A stretch of 64,000 bases of DNA from Tanypteryx hageni (lineage: Eukaryota > Arthropoda > Insecta > Odonata > Petaluridae): NCBI GenBank assembly GCA_028673005.1, contig CM054116.1:75652572-75716571 (forward strand). Reading direction: 5' to 3'. Positions 47,401 to 59,900 of this stretch are shown one piece after another (within the stretch, counting starts at the first letter, position 1; each line of letters opens with the position of its first letter). The notes under the pieces are model-generated. The model had not been told where the DNA came from and ran no database searches. It saw nothing but the letters and a program-made list of their open reading frames with translations. The position numbers and the translations under genes were made by a program.

Positions 47401-49546
47401 TTAATTCTTCTCCCGTACTTTATAACTATCTTGATTGGCTACGGACGACCTTGCAAGTAAAGCCACCATGAAAGGACTTCCAATAAAATAAGATTTATTT
47501 GTTGCTTCTAAGGGAATCTTGTACTTAACGAATTATTCGCCCTTCGTCATGGCCACCAAGTTGTCAATTAATGACGTAAATGGCTAAATAATTAGTTGCT
47601 GCTTAACAGGATGTAATTCTTCTTCATAATCACAAAATGAAGGTTACAACAGAGACAAGAAAATGAGAAAACAAAACATTTAGTCGCGAATCCTCACTAC
47701 TATGGAATATTTAGCATAAATAACGTACTCGGGATCAGAATAAGAAAAAGCTAGATGAACTAATATAATGTTTCTCATTATTTCTCAAGAAGTTAAAATA
47801 TTATTGTGGTAAGAAGTAGAAATGAAATTTCAATATTTTGATTAATGAATGCCAACGTTAATGGCTACTCCTTGAGGAGCCTGCTTTCATTAACAAATTG
47901 AATGCTTTTAATTCAGAATGATCTCATATTTAGATTTTTCAGAAATATGTACATTTATCGCAAGTTTAGGAGTGATAAGTTAATCAGAATGGTGTGGAAA
48001 GTTATAATTGTGTTTTTGGCGAATAATTTTTATCGTTTCATTAAATACAATTGTAAGGGCTCCGCGTTGACGTTTTGTTTGATAACATCAAATTTCCAGT
48101 ACTGTGATTCTCAGTTGCAGAACTTCAGCAGCATTTTCTAGGTGCCTTTCCTATCGCGTCTTTTGCAGAAATATGGCAAAGTTAATGATCAAAAATTAGA
48201 AATTTTAATTTTAATTACGAAAGTTAAAACGATAATATTTGCACCTTTTAGGCAGTATTTGCCATTTCCTCGTCAAATCTGGAATATTAATTTATACTAG
48301 ACAACTTTTCTTTAAGGCCATGAAGTTACAGAAATAGTGACATCCGGTTGATTCGCGCGCAGTTGCTATATTCTTCACCAACAGGACTTGGGGGCAATAT
48401 TTAATAAAGATAATTTGCCTCTTAACATGACCAAACGATGTTATATAATCCAATTTTAGAAGATCTCGTTTATAACTTTATTTAAACTATTATTATTTTT
48501 CAGCATCCGCCGCATTTTATTTAACCTGGTTAAATGAATAATGAAAGAGAAAAATATCGCAAAGCTAAATTTTAGCAGACCCATTCGAACGGATGTCCTC
48601 TATTATTTTAAAGGCTACAGGAGAATGGTTTATTTCAGCAGTTCATTCACAGGCTCTTGTTTAGTGAAAATTTTTCACATTCAATTACCAGACTTAGCAG
48701 GATTATTCCATCAGAGTTATGTAAATGTGCGGTAATATCATGGGCATGCGCACAAGCGCACACTCGCATACGTCGTCGATGAAAACGGCAGTATTTTCAT
48801 TGGGAGCTAGGTAGACTGAAGGAAGAGTCCGAGATTAAGGGGATATCCCTTACAGAGAACTCGGTTGAACTAGAAATGTCGGCGTTCGCTTCTCGAAAGA
48901 ACGAAAATATCTCTCTCTTTCCGTTCTACTCTGATTGATACCCAAGGTGCCTGAGAATACGTAGAAGAGGAAAGGAGCTTAGGGAAAGCCCCTCACAAGT
49001 GGCGGCAGTGCATCTCTCATCCCACTAAGCCATTCAAATTTATCCGGCGTTGAATTGATGAGCAGTAGTGTTAGGATGCGCAGCTGGGGCAAAGGATTGG
49101 GCGTGCGCGAGTGAAAGTAACGTGTCAATCTAAATAAAACATCGACCGAATCTCGGTCACGCATTAATTTCGCGATTTTTTCGTTCGATTTTATTCATAA
49201 GAGGTGGGGTTCGTTTCGATTGATTTATTCGAGAAAGTTATCACAGGTGTCATTTTATTTTTTATTGTTTAAGTTATTGAATAAAGGCGTTTTCGAATTT
49301 TGCGACGCGTCGTTGGTTCAACTGTGGAATCATTACCATTTGTTCGTGTCAGCCTTTGTTGTAATGACTCAAAAGTGTTTTACGGATACATTTCATTTTT
49401 TTTGACAAAGGTTTTTACACGATTCTTTTTCTGGTTCATAAACCTCTCCCGAGAAAACCCTGTTTTAGGTGGAAGGCCTCTTCAGGGATTGTAATGAGAC
49501 ATCATATGGATTTTATATTGCGATAAATTTAATCCGCGAACATTTA
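47401..49546. other. AT-rich non-coding stretch
   Basis: No gene recognised. GTTAATG/CATTAAC flank a small imperfect stem at 47,856-47,893. Frames at 47,902-48,141, 48,541-48,735 and 49,220-49,494 carry no known motif. Confidence 0.5.
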
Positions 49547-49735
49547 TCATCTTTGATAAACTGCATCGTGGTTAAACTGGTTCATACTCTTTTATCATTA
49601 ATTTATCTTTTTCGATCGAATGCATCGCAGTTAAACTGATCTATATTTTTTTAAGTTAATTTCTCTTGTTTGATTAAATGCATCGCGGCTTAACTGGTAC
49701 ATATTTTTATCATTAATCGCTTTTATTCTTCTTTG
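49547..49735. repeat. Three-copy diverged tandem repeat, ~59-bp unit
   Basis: GCATCG at 49,563, 49,622 and 49,680 marks three units. Each reads roughly GCATCG(C/T)-GG/AG-(T/C)TTAACTG, then a T-rich arm with AT(C/T)ATTAAT or AGTTAAT. A fragment of a fourth may precede. The third unit runs into TTCTTCTTTGCAG at 49,725-49,737, which resembles a 3' splice site, though no exon is recognised after it. Confidence 0.8.
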
Positions 49736-49737
49736 CA

Positions 49738-52370
49738 GGTCTAGAAAAAGGGCGGGCTGGACGTTTTTACATTAAATAAGGTAGGTGGATTTATTTTCTC
49801 ATTATTCGTGTCCATGAATACAGATACATGTTACAAATTGGATTTTGCGTCGTTTTATCAGTTAGTAACATCCTCTGGATTTTGTTTAAAAAATTAATAG
49901 CTTCAATCGCGTATGCTGGTCAAATCTAAGTTAAATAAAAAATTCCCAACCGAAACAACGGACCTTAGTCTTGACGCAAGGTCGCACTTATTTTCAATTT
50001 TATCTCAGGATAACCAGAAATTGCAATTGAAATTATAGTTATTTTTTAGTATTTCCTTTCGTTGAGTCACCACTGAAGATTTGGATTTTATAACCGTGTT
50101 ATGGCTATTAGAGATAATTTTAAGAAATTACTAACTTTTACAATTTTTTCCTACAATATTGTTTATCCTGAAATTTGTTTCCAGACCAATTCGATATTTA
50201 TTTGGTGAGTCGGAGTTTGAGATAATTACGAAAGAAAAGAAACGGTACAAATAATTTATTTTTCGTGGCTTTATATTTGTTAAAGGACTCCCTTTGTTAG
50301 GAGAGAACCCCTATATTTAAAAAAAATCCTCTGGCAAATAGATAAAACGGAGATCATTGGCGTATCTGTGTTTTGTCATCGAGTCTCTCAACTATGTCAA
50401 TGGTACACCTTTCCCTTTTCAACGCACAAGTTGGTATCGTGGGCCAAATTAATGGCTTCCCATTAGCAACCTCTCACTCCCCCGTCCATCGCACGAAACG
50501 GAATTAGCGTGTCCGTGTCAACGACCGTCTAAAAGATACGCGTTCTAAGCTGTCAGTTGGCCCACCCAGGTCGGGAATCCTATTCACTCCTTTTCTTTTG
50601 ACCCCATCGCACGCCTGTGTCATTTCTTCATTTTTCACTTCGTGAGGAGGAACCGAGAGGCGAAAGATGTGCGAACCGCGTTGTACGTCATTCTCGGATC
50701 CGCAACGCCTTCTTAGAGCCGTTCGTGAAAATGTTATCTCCGAGGCAGTGTTGCGTGTTTTTTTAACCGCAGCCGACAAAAACAAAAACCGTCCAAATGA
50801 TATGTTGCGGCGACGGTCGGAAAAAATCGCCATGTTGCTTATCAGAACGATTTGTCATTTTTCGAACGCGCTAATGGATGTTTCGGATGGCTGCGATTTT
50901 AACATGCGTACCTTTGCAGTATGCGACAAGGCAGACTAACATAGTCCTTCATCGGGGTGACGGTATGGTGTTAATTTAATCAACAAAGAAAAATATTTGG
51001 CTAACTATAATATCTTTCGTTGTCATTAGCATCCAGAGAATTTCGTTGTCTCATGCTACAATAAAAAAGAGAGAGAGAGGTTCAGCGTAGGATTTCTTAC
51101 GTCTGATGCAAATTGTGTGTAGGTTTGTAGAACGCTCTCAAGCCGTAGTATATTTTTAATTTTAACCGAATAGGAGGCTTCACTAGGTACTTAAAAGATC
51201 CGGAGCTCGGGCCCCCTCTTCTCTCCCTACTAAGCTTTTGTCAGTTTAATATTTAACCACCCAAAAATTCGATTACGCTTTCGCTTAGATGTTACAACTT
51301 TTATTGATATAGTATTAACTAATTAAACCCAAATAATTATGTAGAATTTTTCTGTTTGAAAATAATATTTTTGTTTTGAATTCTGTGAACGTCAATTCTG
51401 CTGTTTGCCGTAAAATTTGTTTCCAGTAGCTGAGTGCTAAAGTTATACAAACAATGGTGTAATGTTAATCATAGCAGCTTAAGACAAAAAGAATTATTAT
51501 AAAAAACTTATATTCCAAAATTTGAAAAGAAGCAAAACGATTGGTGAGCCAGTCTAGCGACGCCAGCGCAATGGCGTATCCGCGGCGTGGCGACTACAAG
51601 GTCTCGGCCCGACAGTTGGCACAGAAAAGGATAGCAACCCCCTGATATCCTGCCCAAATTACGCCAATATCCTACGCAGTTGAAGAAACCAGCAAAGGCT
51701 GTAGAAGTATTAAATTATTCCACTTTATACAAATATTCAGTACAAACGTGGGGATGATAATTATTTCATGAATGGGTCTCTACCTGCTGCTTCAGCTTTA
51801 AAATGACAGGATAATTTCCATTTACTTCTTTGAGTGTAAAACGAAAAGGTGATGAATAGAAAGCGTGTTATTTAAGATATTATTTTGACAGTTAGGACTG
51901 GCAAAATAACTCGATAACCGTTAAATATGACATATTTCCCGCGATGGGAATATGCTCTCCAATTCTCGAATTTCATAAATAGAAAGTTTTTCCATGAAAT
52001 ATCATTTAGATATTTATTTGGTAACGTTTACTATATCTGCGATGAATGCCTGCTCGTGCATGCATTCAGATATTAAAATAATGTTTCAAATAATTCAAAT
52101 TGTATGCAGTCAATACTGAACAACATGCATTCTATTTAAAATTAAAAAATGATCTTTAAGTCAGCATGTCATAAGTTGATTCCACATAACTTCATAGTTA
52201 AAATGATATCGGGATTTCATGAGTTGGGAAAGGAACTCACAGACATTTTTCGCATTTATCTATGGTTTCTGGACTGGAGTCACTTGGCATAAGGGTTGCT
52301 ACACTTAAAAAGCAATTTTCAGCGGAATTACCCGTTTTATTTCTTAGGAACAAAAATATAATATCGTCAA
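49738..52370. other. Non-coding stretch with a modest CpG-rich patch at 50,500-50,850
   Basis: No gene recognised. Overlapping frames at 50,504-50,833 (-) and 50,667-50,939 (+) share the CpG-rich patch. The + frame has a mixed, non-repetitive composition but no known domain. A short (GA)n is at about 51,067-51,079. Confidence 0.45.
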
Positions 52371-53400
52371 AAACTTGCCAAGAACGCTTTCATGCGACAT
52401 TCAAACCGTGAAACAGTTTAATCTCTCTCATGTCGTGTCAGACGCTCCAGTAGCCACATCGGCATTGTCTATCCCACCCCTTTCCGAAACACTTTATGGA
52501 CTTCCATCGAGGAGGCCGATAAATAATATCGCGAGAGATGCAGCGCAGATACTACAGCACGGATGCGCCATCTCGTTCTCTCTCGGGTCGGACGGGTTGG
52601 AGCCAGACCTCTGCCGGACAGACAAACACGCTCTTTTGTTGCTCGGAAACGGTTGGCTTGTTCCTACGCATGGGTCGGGGAGCTGGGGAGGAATAAGCGA
52701 AGGACGAGGAGGGAAAAGAGATGTGGGCGGGGTGATACTGGCTGGATATGCACCGCTCGCGAGGAAAGAGTGGTTGTAATGGAGTCGGAGGGAAAAATCC
52801 GCGCTCTCACCCTTAAAAAAACCCCTTCAAGAGATACATCGTCGTATCTCAATAGCAAATGGGTCTTTTCGGTCTTACGGACGGGAAAGCGGCGCGGAAA
52901 AAGGGCGTTCGGACGCGTGATAGATGTCTCTCCATGGCGCCCGACTCGCAAGTCACAAGGACGGTTTTAAAACCGAAAGGATCGCTTCGCTTCGATTCAG
53001 CGCGCAAGTTGGCTCGCGTCTCGTTTTCTTTGCACTCGGGAATGCGGCCGGAGCATATTTTCTTAATAAACCGAGGCGAAATCTGACATTTCCGCTTTTC
53101 TGCTAGGGGAGAAAATTTATCGTGTTGCATTTGCGCAGAGCGGTTGAAAAGTGGATCGATTATGTTGTTGTTTAGATTCCGGATATGAACGGTATCACGC
53201 GTCGAAGACGTGCCTGACCATGGAAGCGTGCGAAAGAAGTGAGGGAAAGCCGAGGGTCGCGCGGGGAAAAGCGTAGGATGATGGAATTTTAACTCTAAAA
53301 AGGTAAAATAAGAATTTAAATTTGAAATGGTTGCGGCAGGAGGCTTCATGAGATGGAGCTGTGTCGGAAAAGGCAGAATTTTTTCAGAGTTGACGCGCCT
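52371..53400. other. GC-rich CpG-containing island
   Basis: CG-dinucleotide-rich, with frames of 134 and 135 codons (+) and 166 codons (-) overlapping one another. None has recognisable domains. Like the islands at 14.7 and 31.8 kb it could mark a promoter or enhancer. Confidence 0.4.
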
Positions 53401-54430
53401 GATTTATGTTTGAGTTGCGATAGTCAGGGTAATTAAACGAAAACTTTATCTTTGGAAAGTGATCTCACTTAAAGATGGTATGTGTGTAATTTAGGAAGCG
53501 AGTGGGATCGTTTTATCTTCTCTCTATACCAATCGCCCATCATTTTAGTAATTTTAGAAATGCTATCGTTTAAGGAGGTCGGCCATCCATGGTGGTCCGC
53601 AGCCATCCATGGAGGTCCGCGAAACTATCGTGAAAAAGCGCTCCGTGAAATTTAATGTAGACAATCGAAATCGTCTCCGTTGAAATAATGGTCCTAAAGC
53701 TCTTTCTTGTGAAATTTGAAACCTGAAAAGGTGTTACGTTTGTTTTTAAGGTTTATGACACCAGAGAATCTAATAAACATTTTACAGTTTATGGAATTCT
53801 AATTTAGAATAAAATTATAGATGCTAAAAGTATTATTTGTTTTATCTCGATTAGATTTTTCAAACTCATACGACATCATTTTTATATATAGTTACCTATT
53901 CAAAAGTTATTTTTTCAATGAGACCTGATTCGACGAGAAAAAAGAGGAATATTTATTTAAGTTAATATCGTGATATCGGAATCATTTGATACGGCTTACT
54001 CGTACCAGTGCGGAATGCAATTTGAATACCGAAAATAGCATAGCTATAGGAGAAATACGGCTTTCAGACTGTATATATGCGCATTTGATGGGATAGAAGG
54101 TTAATATTCCGAAGCGAATCCTCATTCCACAGCGTCGTCGGGCCAAAAATTTCGAATCAGAATAAAAGGAAAAGAAAATATCCGCACATTTTCGCATGCA
54201 TCAAAATTCGTCTCAGCGAATTCGATTTTGAGAAAGATATGGAATAATAGCATGTATTTTGCAACCGAGCCGGTTGCCGGTCCACTCCTGAGTATTTTCG
54301 TTGCATCCGCGATCGGAGGATAGTAAATCGAACATTTTCGGAATATTCAAGTTTCGTGAGAAAACATCGAAAAGTTCTTTTCTTAATTCCCGTTTCGGGA
54401 TGCATTTATTGATGGGTGCGTGAGTTCGTG
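53401..54430. other. AT-rich non-coding stretch around the GCCAT doublet
   Basis: Apart from the 20-bp tandem at 53,581-53,620, nothing recognisable. Minus frames at 53,982-54,197 and 54,157-54,405 lack known motifs. Confidence 0.5.
53581..53620 (+). promoter_or_regulatory. Tandem 20-mer with Pho/YY1-type GCCAT cores
   Basis: GGCCATCCATGGTGGTCCGC (53,581-53,600) is followed at once by AGCCATCCATGGAGGTCCGC (53,601-53,620). The copies differ at two bases. Each contains GCCAT, the core bound by Pho/YY1 proteins, and the palindrome CCATGG. The duplication is certain; a regulatory role is only suggested. Confidence 0.45.
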
Positions 54431-55330
54431 ATGGGTTCGGTGAGAGGTCTGATCCATCGAGGAGCTCTCAGAAAGGGTTGGGAAATGGAGGAGGGAGAGA
54501 GGGAGAGAAAAGAAGATAAAATGTAACTATTGGGGGAGAAAGGGGGTGTGGGGGTGAGAGGTAGATGGCGGAGGGGGATGGAGTGAGGAAGGGGAAGGAA
54601 TGTGAGAATGGAAGAAGGGGAGAGTGGAAGAGAGGGATAGGGAGAGTATATTATGTATATTAAAAAGTATTTAAATAAACAATAGACAGTATATAAAAAT
54701 ATACAAGACAGATTGAAGTTTGTGGGGTAAGCCTAGGTAAAAACAGGTTTGTTCTTCCTAGTAAAACCCCCCTAGGAAAACATCCACTGAGAAGGGGGGT
54801 GTGAAAAACCTGCGAAAACCCTATGTAGTGTATATATCATAATGGAAAACTACAAGAAGATATAGGATATGAGGGAGAGAGGGAGTGGAAGAGGAAGAGA
54901 TAGGGAGAGGTAGGGAGGGAGAGAGAGGAAGTGTAATAGGGAGAGAGATGGGGCAGCTGGAAAGAGAGGGAGGGAGCAGAGACGTCGTGGGAGAGTGAAT
55001 TGGAGAGGGAGAGATAGAGAGAAGGGCAATGAAGAGAGTGGATGGAGAAATAGGAAGTAGGAGTAGGAATGGGAAAGTGGAAAGTAGAGGAAGAGAGGAA
55101 AGGGAAAAGAGGAAGATGAGATAGAAGTAAAGAGATTAAGGAAGAGGGGGGGCAGAGAGAGAGAGAAATCGAGGTAGAGAGCGGGAGGAGATAAGAAAAA
55201 ATAAACAAAAAAATGGGGCGGATCAACGGAGATGGTCAGGGATAGTCGTGAGAAGATAGGGGAAAGAGTGAGAAAGCGAAACAGTGGAATAGAATCAGGG
55301 GGTGAGACTGAATGGAGAAAAACGTCGCTC
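54431..55330. repeat. Long purine-rich tract, interrupted by an AT-rich island
   Basis: Nearly pure G/A on the + strand at 54,480-54,650 and 54,860-55,320 (GAGGGAGAG-type words). The interruption at about 54,650-54,845 is described separately. The 129-codon minus frame (54,837-55,226) is Ser/Leu/Pro low complexity. Confidence 0.75.
54650..54845. other. AT-rich structured island inside the purine tract (possible insertion)
   Basis: The segment breaks the purine tract sharply. AT-rich edges (TATTATGTATATT, left; TATATATCATAATGG, right) are loosely inverted. Inside, CAGGTTTGTTC (54,744-54,754) can pair with GAAAAACCTG (54,803-54,812) with one bulge, and ACCCCCC (54,766-54,772) pairs perfectly with GGGGGGT (54,794-54,800). 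CCTAGG(T)AAAAC-like words occur three times (about 54,732, 54,757 and 54,771). No target duplication is clear. A small transposon is likely but unproven. Confidence 0.4.
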
Positions 55331-56845
55331 TCGTGAAGGGGAACGGCAATTTTTTCACGCCATCGGGGTGGGAGAGACGTAAATCGTGGTTCTGCCGCAT
55401 CACTTAAAAGCGACCATTTCGCAAAATAAATATGCTCTCTATTTCTCCCCTCTCCACCGTCCTTCCCCTCGATTCATCGAAGGTTGGGGCGAGTGAGTTT
55501 GGGAAGAGGTGTATCGGTAGTTTAGCTAGGAAAGGGGTCTTCGCTCCTCGCCAACGTCTGTGGAGTACGGTGTGTGTCTAGTCCACGGCTTTTGCCGTTG
55601 CCCGAGGGAGTCAAGGGACTCATCCTCCTCTTCCCCCCGCCTCTTAATCGCTCTCCCTCTCTCTCTCTCTCCATCCTGCCCTCGGGGGCGAACTGTGCCT
55701 TCCGGGCCGGAGGAGAGCGACTAGGAAGGGCGGAGGAGGAGGGATTTTACAGAGTAGACGGAGGAATCTGATCTTCTCCCCGCTTAGCGTCGTGGGAGGA
55801 TGAGGGAAAGAGAGATCCGCCGTGTTGGAATACTGGTAAACAAGACCTCGTGTCGTGTCAGTCGGTGACCCCGCCATAAATCAGGAGGATGGATGAAAGG
55901 GAAAGAGGGCAAAAAGGGGTCCGATTTTTTTTATTTCGTAGCGGGGGGCAGGGGAAACTTTCGTCGTATCTGGGAAGAGGGCCGATCGAAGGAGGCAGGA
56001 CTCGGGTATTTTCTCGCTAGCGCGAACGGTGGTGAACCGCAATTTCGGCCGTAGATCAATTAATCAAGCTGCCGTTGTTAAGAGTTGGGGCGGGAGAGGG
56101 AGATTTGTATTAAAACGTTATGGCATGTCGATGAAATCGTGCTAAGTGGCGGATTATTTTTTTTAATTTGTGCGAAACGGGGACCGGTTTCTTGTCCAAG
56201 AGGGAGTGAACATTTTAGCGGACCTGTTAGAATGCATGTTATTTTAAGAATAACATGTTTAATGGGTTGAAATATTTGTTAAATTTAAAAAATTGCTCTG
56301 CTTCTTTTGCGATGCATGCTATAATAGAGGTTTATAATCTTTTGCTATGGTCATATTAATATGCGTTTTAGGTTTTAAAATTTTTGTTTCTAGAGCCGTA
56401 AAATAGCGGACATATTTCAAAGAAGACGTAAAAATAAAATTCGTAGGTTCGATATTACTACCACAAGTACCACAAGATGAGCCTTCTCTGCAATTTCCAT
56501 TTCTATGAATATAATTGACAATAGTCTCTCAATATGAACGTCTGCCTATTATAAGTATAGAATTATATTTGTCTCGATTTTGAGAATATAGAAATAGAAA
56601 CATATGTTCTCGATTAAAAAATATAAGAATACCGAAACATGATAGAATTCGTTCATTATTCATTAACTTTATTAATTGTATTTGTTAATAACGAACTTGC
56701 TATTTTATATTCAGCTTGTTTCAATATTCGGCAATTTAAATTTAGTTAAATCCATTTGCTAAACAAAACTTAAATGCCCTCTCGAGTGTTTACTTTGAAA
56801 ATCGAAGGTTATTCTCATCGATGAAATCAGGCTTCACTAGGTAAA
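55331..56845. other. GC-rich segment followed by AT-rich DNA
   Basis: 55,440-56,060 is GC-rich with (TC)n at about 55,652-55,670. The following kilobase is AT-rich. CATGTTATT/AATAACATG (56,235-56,257) is a perfect 9-bp stem with a 5-base loop. No gene recognised. Confidence 0.5.
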
Positions 56846-56910
56846 TTTTACATATGATCACAGAAGAAATATTCCGTATCTTCCAATTTTTTCTGTGATC
56901 ATGTTGAAGG
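56846..56910 (+). ncRNA. Hairpin, microRNA-precursor-like (candidate)
   Basis: ATGATCACAGAAGAAAT (56,854-56,870) pairs with ATTTTTTCTGTGATCAT (56,886-56,902): 17 consecutive pairs including one G:U, with a 15-base loop. The stem continues outward through two more pairs, a 2x2 internal loop and four further pairs (TTTT with AAGG), to about 25 positions. The 5' arm contains GATCACAG; read from 56,857 as base 1, bases 2-8 are ATCACAG, the seed of the miR-2/13 (K-box) family, though the rest does not match those miRNAs. The opposite strand also folds. It could equally be an accidental or transposon-derived inverted repeat. Confidence 0.35.
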
Positions 56911-59900
56911 ATATTGTTACCTTTTTAAAGCAAAAATTGTTTTCTAAGGAAAGCATTTCTGACGTAAAAGATTGCAAAATGTTCTTTAAAATAAATAATT
57001 GTTAAATTTAAGTTATTTTTGAGTGCAGCACTGCTTCTTCAAAGTCATAGCAGTCATCAAAAACTAATCAATGAAAAATTATTGTAATAAAACAGGCATT
57101 AGAAGTTACCTTGTAATTACCGTTGGACATAGAAGGTTAAAAAACAATTTAATTATCTATGCCTATCATTTAATGTTTATTTACGATAGATAATTAATAA
57201 TTGATTCCATTTTGACAATTATGTCATATTCGTAATGAAAAAATCAACGTCATGTCCGTCTGTGGAGTAATTAACGAGGATGTAAATTTTTGCTTGGGCT
57301 TTCTTTCACTCTCACTGAAAAATATTACTCTGCTTTCACCTTGATCTATCGTAGGTCAGTTTTGATTCCTAGGAAACAATATCTCCTTCGAGATTCTAAA
57401 TGCCGCATTGTCGTAATTTTAACATTAATGTAGGCATAAAAAATAATATTGCTTATTCCGACTTGGATAAAAAAGACGAATGTTCATTTAATCGAAGTCG
57501 TAATCATAAATATTGTTCTCTGTGAATTTGAGGAACATCTTATTGTAAAGTGGCATTTTACACGTGAGTATAATATTTTGCGCGCTGCGCGTCTTTTTGA
57601 GAAAATAATTATCCGATAATTCTCTGTGATTATTAATTTAATGTAATTTTTTTGGCATTATGGAGAAATTAGAGCTTATAATTGGCGTTGTGATCTCCAA
57701 TACGATAAACTATTTTTATTTGTGTCTGAGATAACGTGAAGTGGCACATAAAGCCGCTTATTGTTCGACGATCCTAAAGTCGGTGAAAAATTAATATCTC
57801 AATTTTTTACTTTTATAACGCAGTAAATTCAAACGTACGCATTCATATTTGGAATACGTCATGCATCATTTATATATATTTAAGCTTTGCACTATTCGAC
57901 GATTCGCCAGTTTCTGCTCCTTTAAAAACGCCATGCCACATTCACAGGGTGTTTCAGTTATCTCCGTCGAAATGTTTTGATGGTGGCGATTGCACTGCAT
58001 AGAAGTTTTGTTAAGATTGAAAGCGAAAGATTTTTTCGAGGCGCGAATGATATTTACATTTAAAAAAGGTGAGCTATGGTTTAGGTGAGGATACGGAAGG
58101 AAACATCACAGCCAAAGAAACGGGTCGACCCAATCGAGAAAGTTTCTCAAATAAAAGTTGGAGAGAAAAAGAAGTACTCCCTTTATCTGATTGATGGGAC
58201 ATTAAGATTGCGCGGAGGAGCGTTCGGACAGAAAAAAGATCACGACCGGTGCACTGAGTTTAGAAAGCAATTTTCATGATGTCTTCTCTGACACAAGACG
58301 GATGAAAAGTTAGGGTTGCGAAAGTTTTCTCGGCAGACGTGAAACCAATATCGCTGTTAATGGATTGGTAGATCTCTTATTAGGCGGATAAAAAATATAA
58401 AATCGCTTTTTAAATGATTTGTGCTAATGTATTTATGGTAGGTGTGAAATGTATATAACGCAGGTAGTACATAAAAATGAAATATTATTCGTAAAGTTCA
58501 GCAAAAGTTTCTGGAAAATGGATGTTTTCTTAGAGCCGGAGATGAAGAAGCTTGAGTAATTTCCCTTAGAGGCTAGCAAATTTCTCTTGCCAAAAATACA
58601 TGCAAGTGCTTTTAACAACGAAGTATAAATCGGGATAAAGGTGGATATTTAGAAGGGAATGGAGCTAAAATGTAGATTGTGTTACTTCTTTCTCGAAAGT
58701 GTTTAAAAAAAAGTCAAAAAGATCTGAATACTTTTTAGTAATTTACCTGATAGAAATTAATTTTTCTGGCAAAAACTGCGACCTTTTGGCTCGAGGAACT
58801 ATTTTCAGAGATCAACAGTCGGATCGTTCATGTTTAGATTACAGAAGAGGCTTTTAAAAAAAAATGATGACCACCTTAGGGCGGAATTATGGTCGTATGG
58901 GTTTCGGAATGCTATGAAAACTCGATTCCAAAAAAACCGTACACTTGGAAGTTTATACATTTTATCCTAATAAAATCCGAAAAAATTACCTTGTTTTTCT
59001 CATGTAAATTGCTGTTTTCTCACAAGGTTTGGTTACATCTGTGACTTTCCCAAAACTTGCCCTAAAAGTTAAAAAGTGGTTAGTTTTTATTGAAGATATA
59101 TTGAAATGACAAGTGCGATAAAGAAATTTCCATGAGAATGTACGCACTTTCGCTTAATAGCGATGTGGCGTAACAACAAACCAAATAGATAACTCGCTCT
59201 TTATTTCGATATTTAAAAATTCTTATTATGTAGCGATGAGTAATTTTGAAAATTCTTTTCATATTTTTCTCGTTTAACATGCTTCATTCTCTACTTTCAT
59301 CTTGCTGACTGTAAAACCTTTCTATAAAATAATAAATTTATTCAACCTCTTTTGTTACATGTTAACTGAATGAATCGCATTCATGTTATTGCAGAATTCG
59401 AAAGCCATGTCTACTGGTAAATGTTCTTTTGATCCTTCGCATGCAATACATTGTTCATCCATTGCTGAACGATATGTTTTCAATTAACGTTCCTGGCATT
59501 CAATATTAATCACATGAAGTGCTATCGTATTAGTTTTAAAAAAGTTTCGTCACGTCATTTGGCTTTTATATTAGGAATAAAATTACTCTCTTTGTTTTTA
59601 AAAAATATTACAGCTTTGTACTATTTTTCCAGTGCTTACCCGAATATCCTAAACGGAAAAATAATACATTTAAAAACAACTTGAAATTCTAAAACAAAGG
59701 AAATTATTTTATTTTGTGATCAGATGCAATTTTTGTTTTTATTTTCTGACGAAAGTACGTTTTAATGTCCATAAAAGGTTGTAAAAATTAAATAGATAAT
59801 TTGTGAAGTCATAAATGGCTCAAGTAAACTTGGTGAGCGTTTAAGGTGCGAAGTGGTGATGATGGTGGATTCTATATCATCAGAATCAAAGGCCGGCGAA

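Noticed and set aside
52849..53349. 166-codon minus-strand frame, with 134- and 135-codon + frames beside it
   Set aside because: Three mutually overlapping frames in one CpG-rich island and no domain in any of them.
57945..57961. ACAGGGTGTTTCAGTTA resembling a transposon terminus
   Set aside because: No inverted partner, target duplication or related internal sequence nearby.
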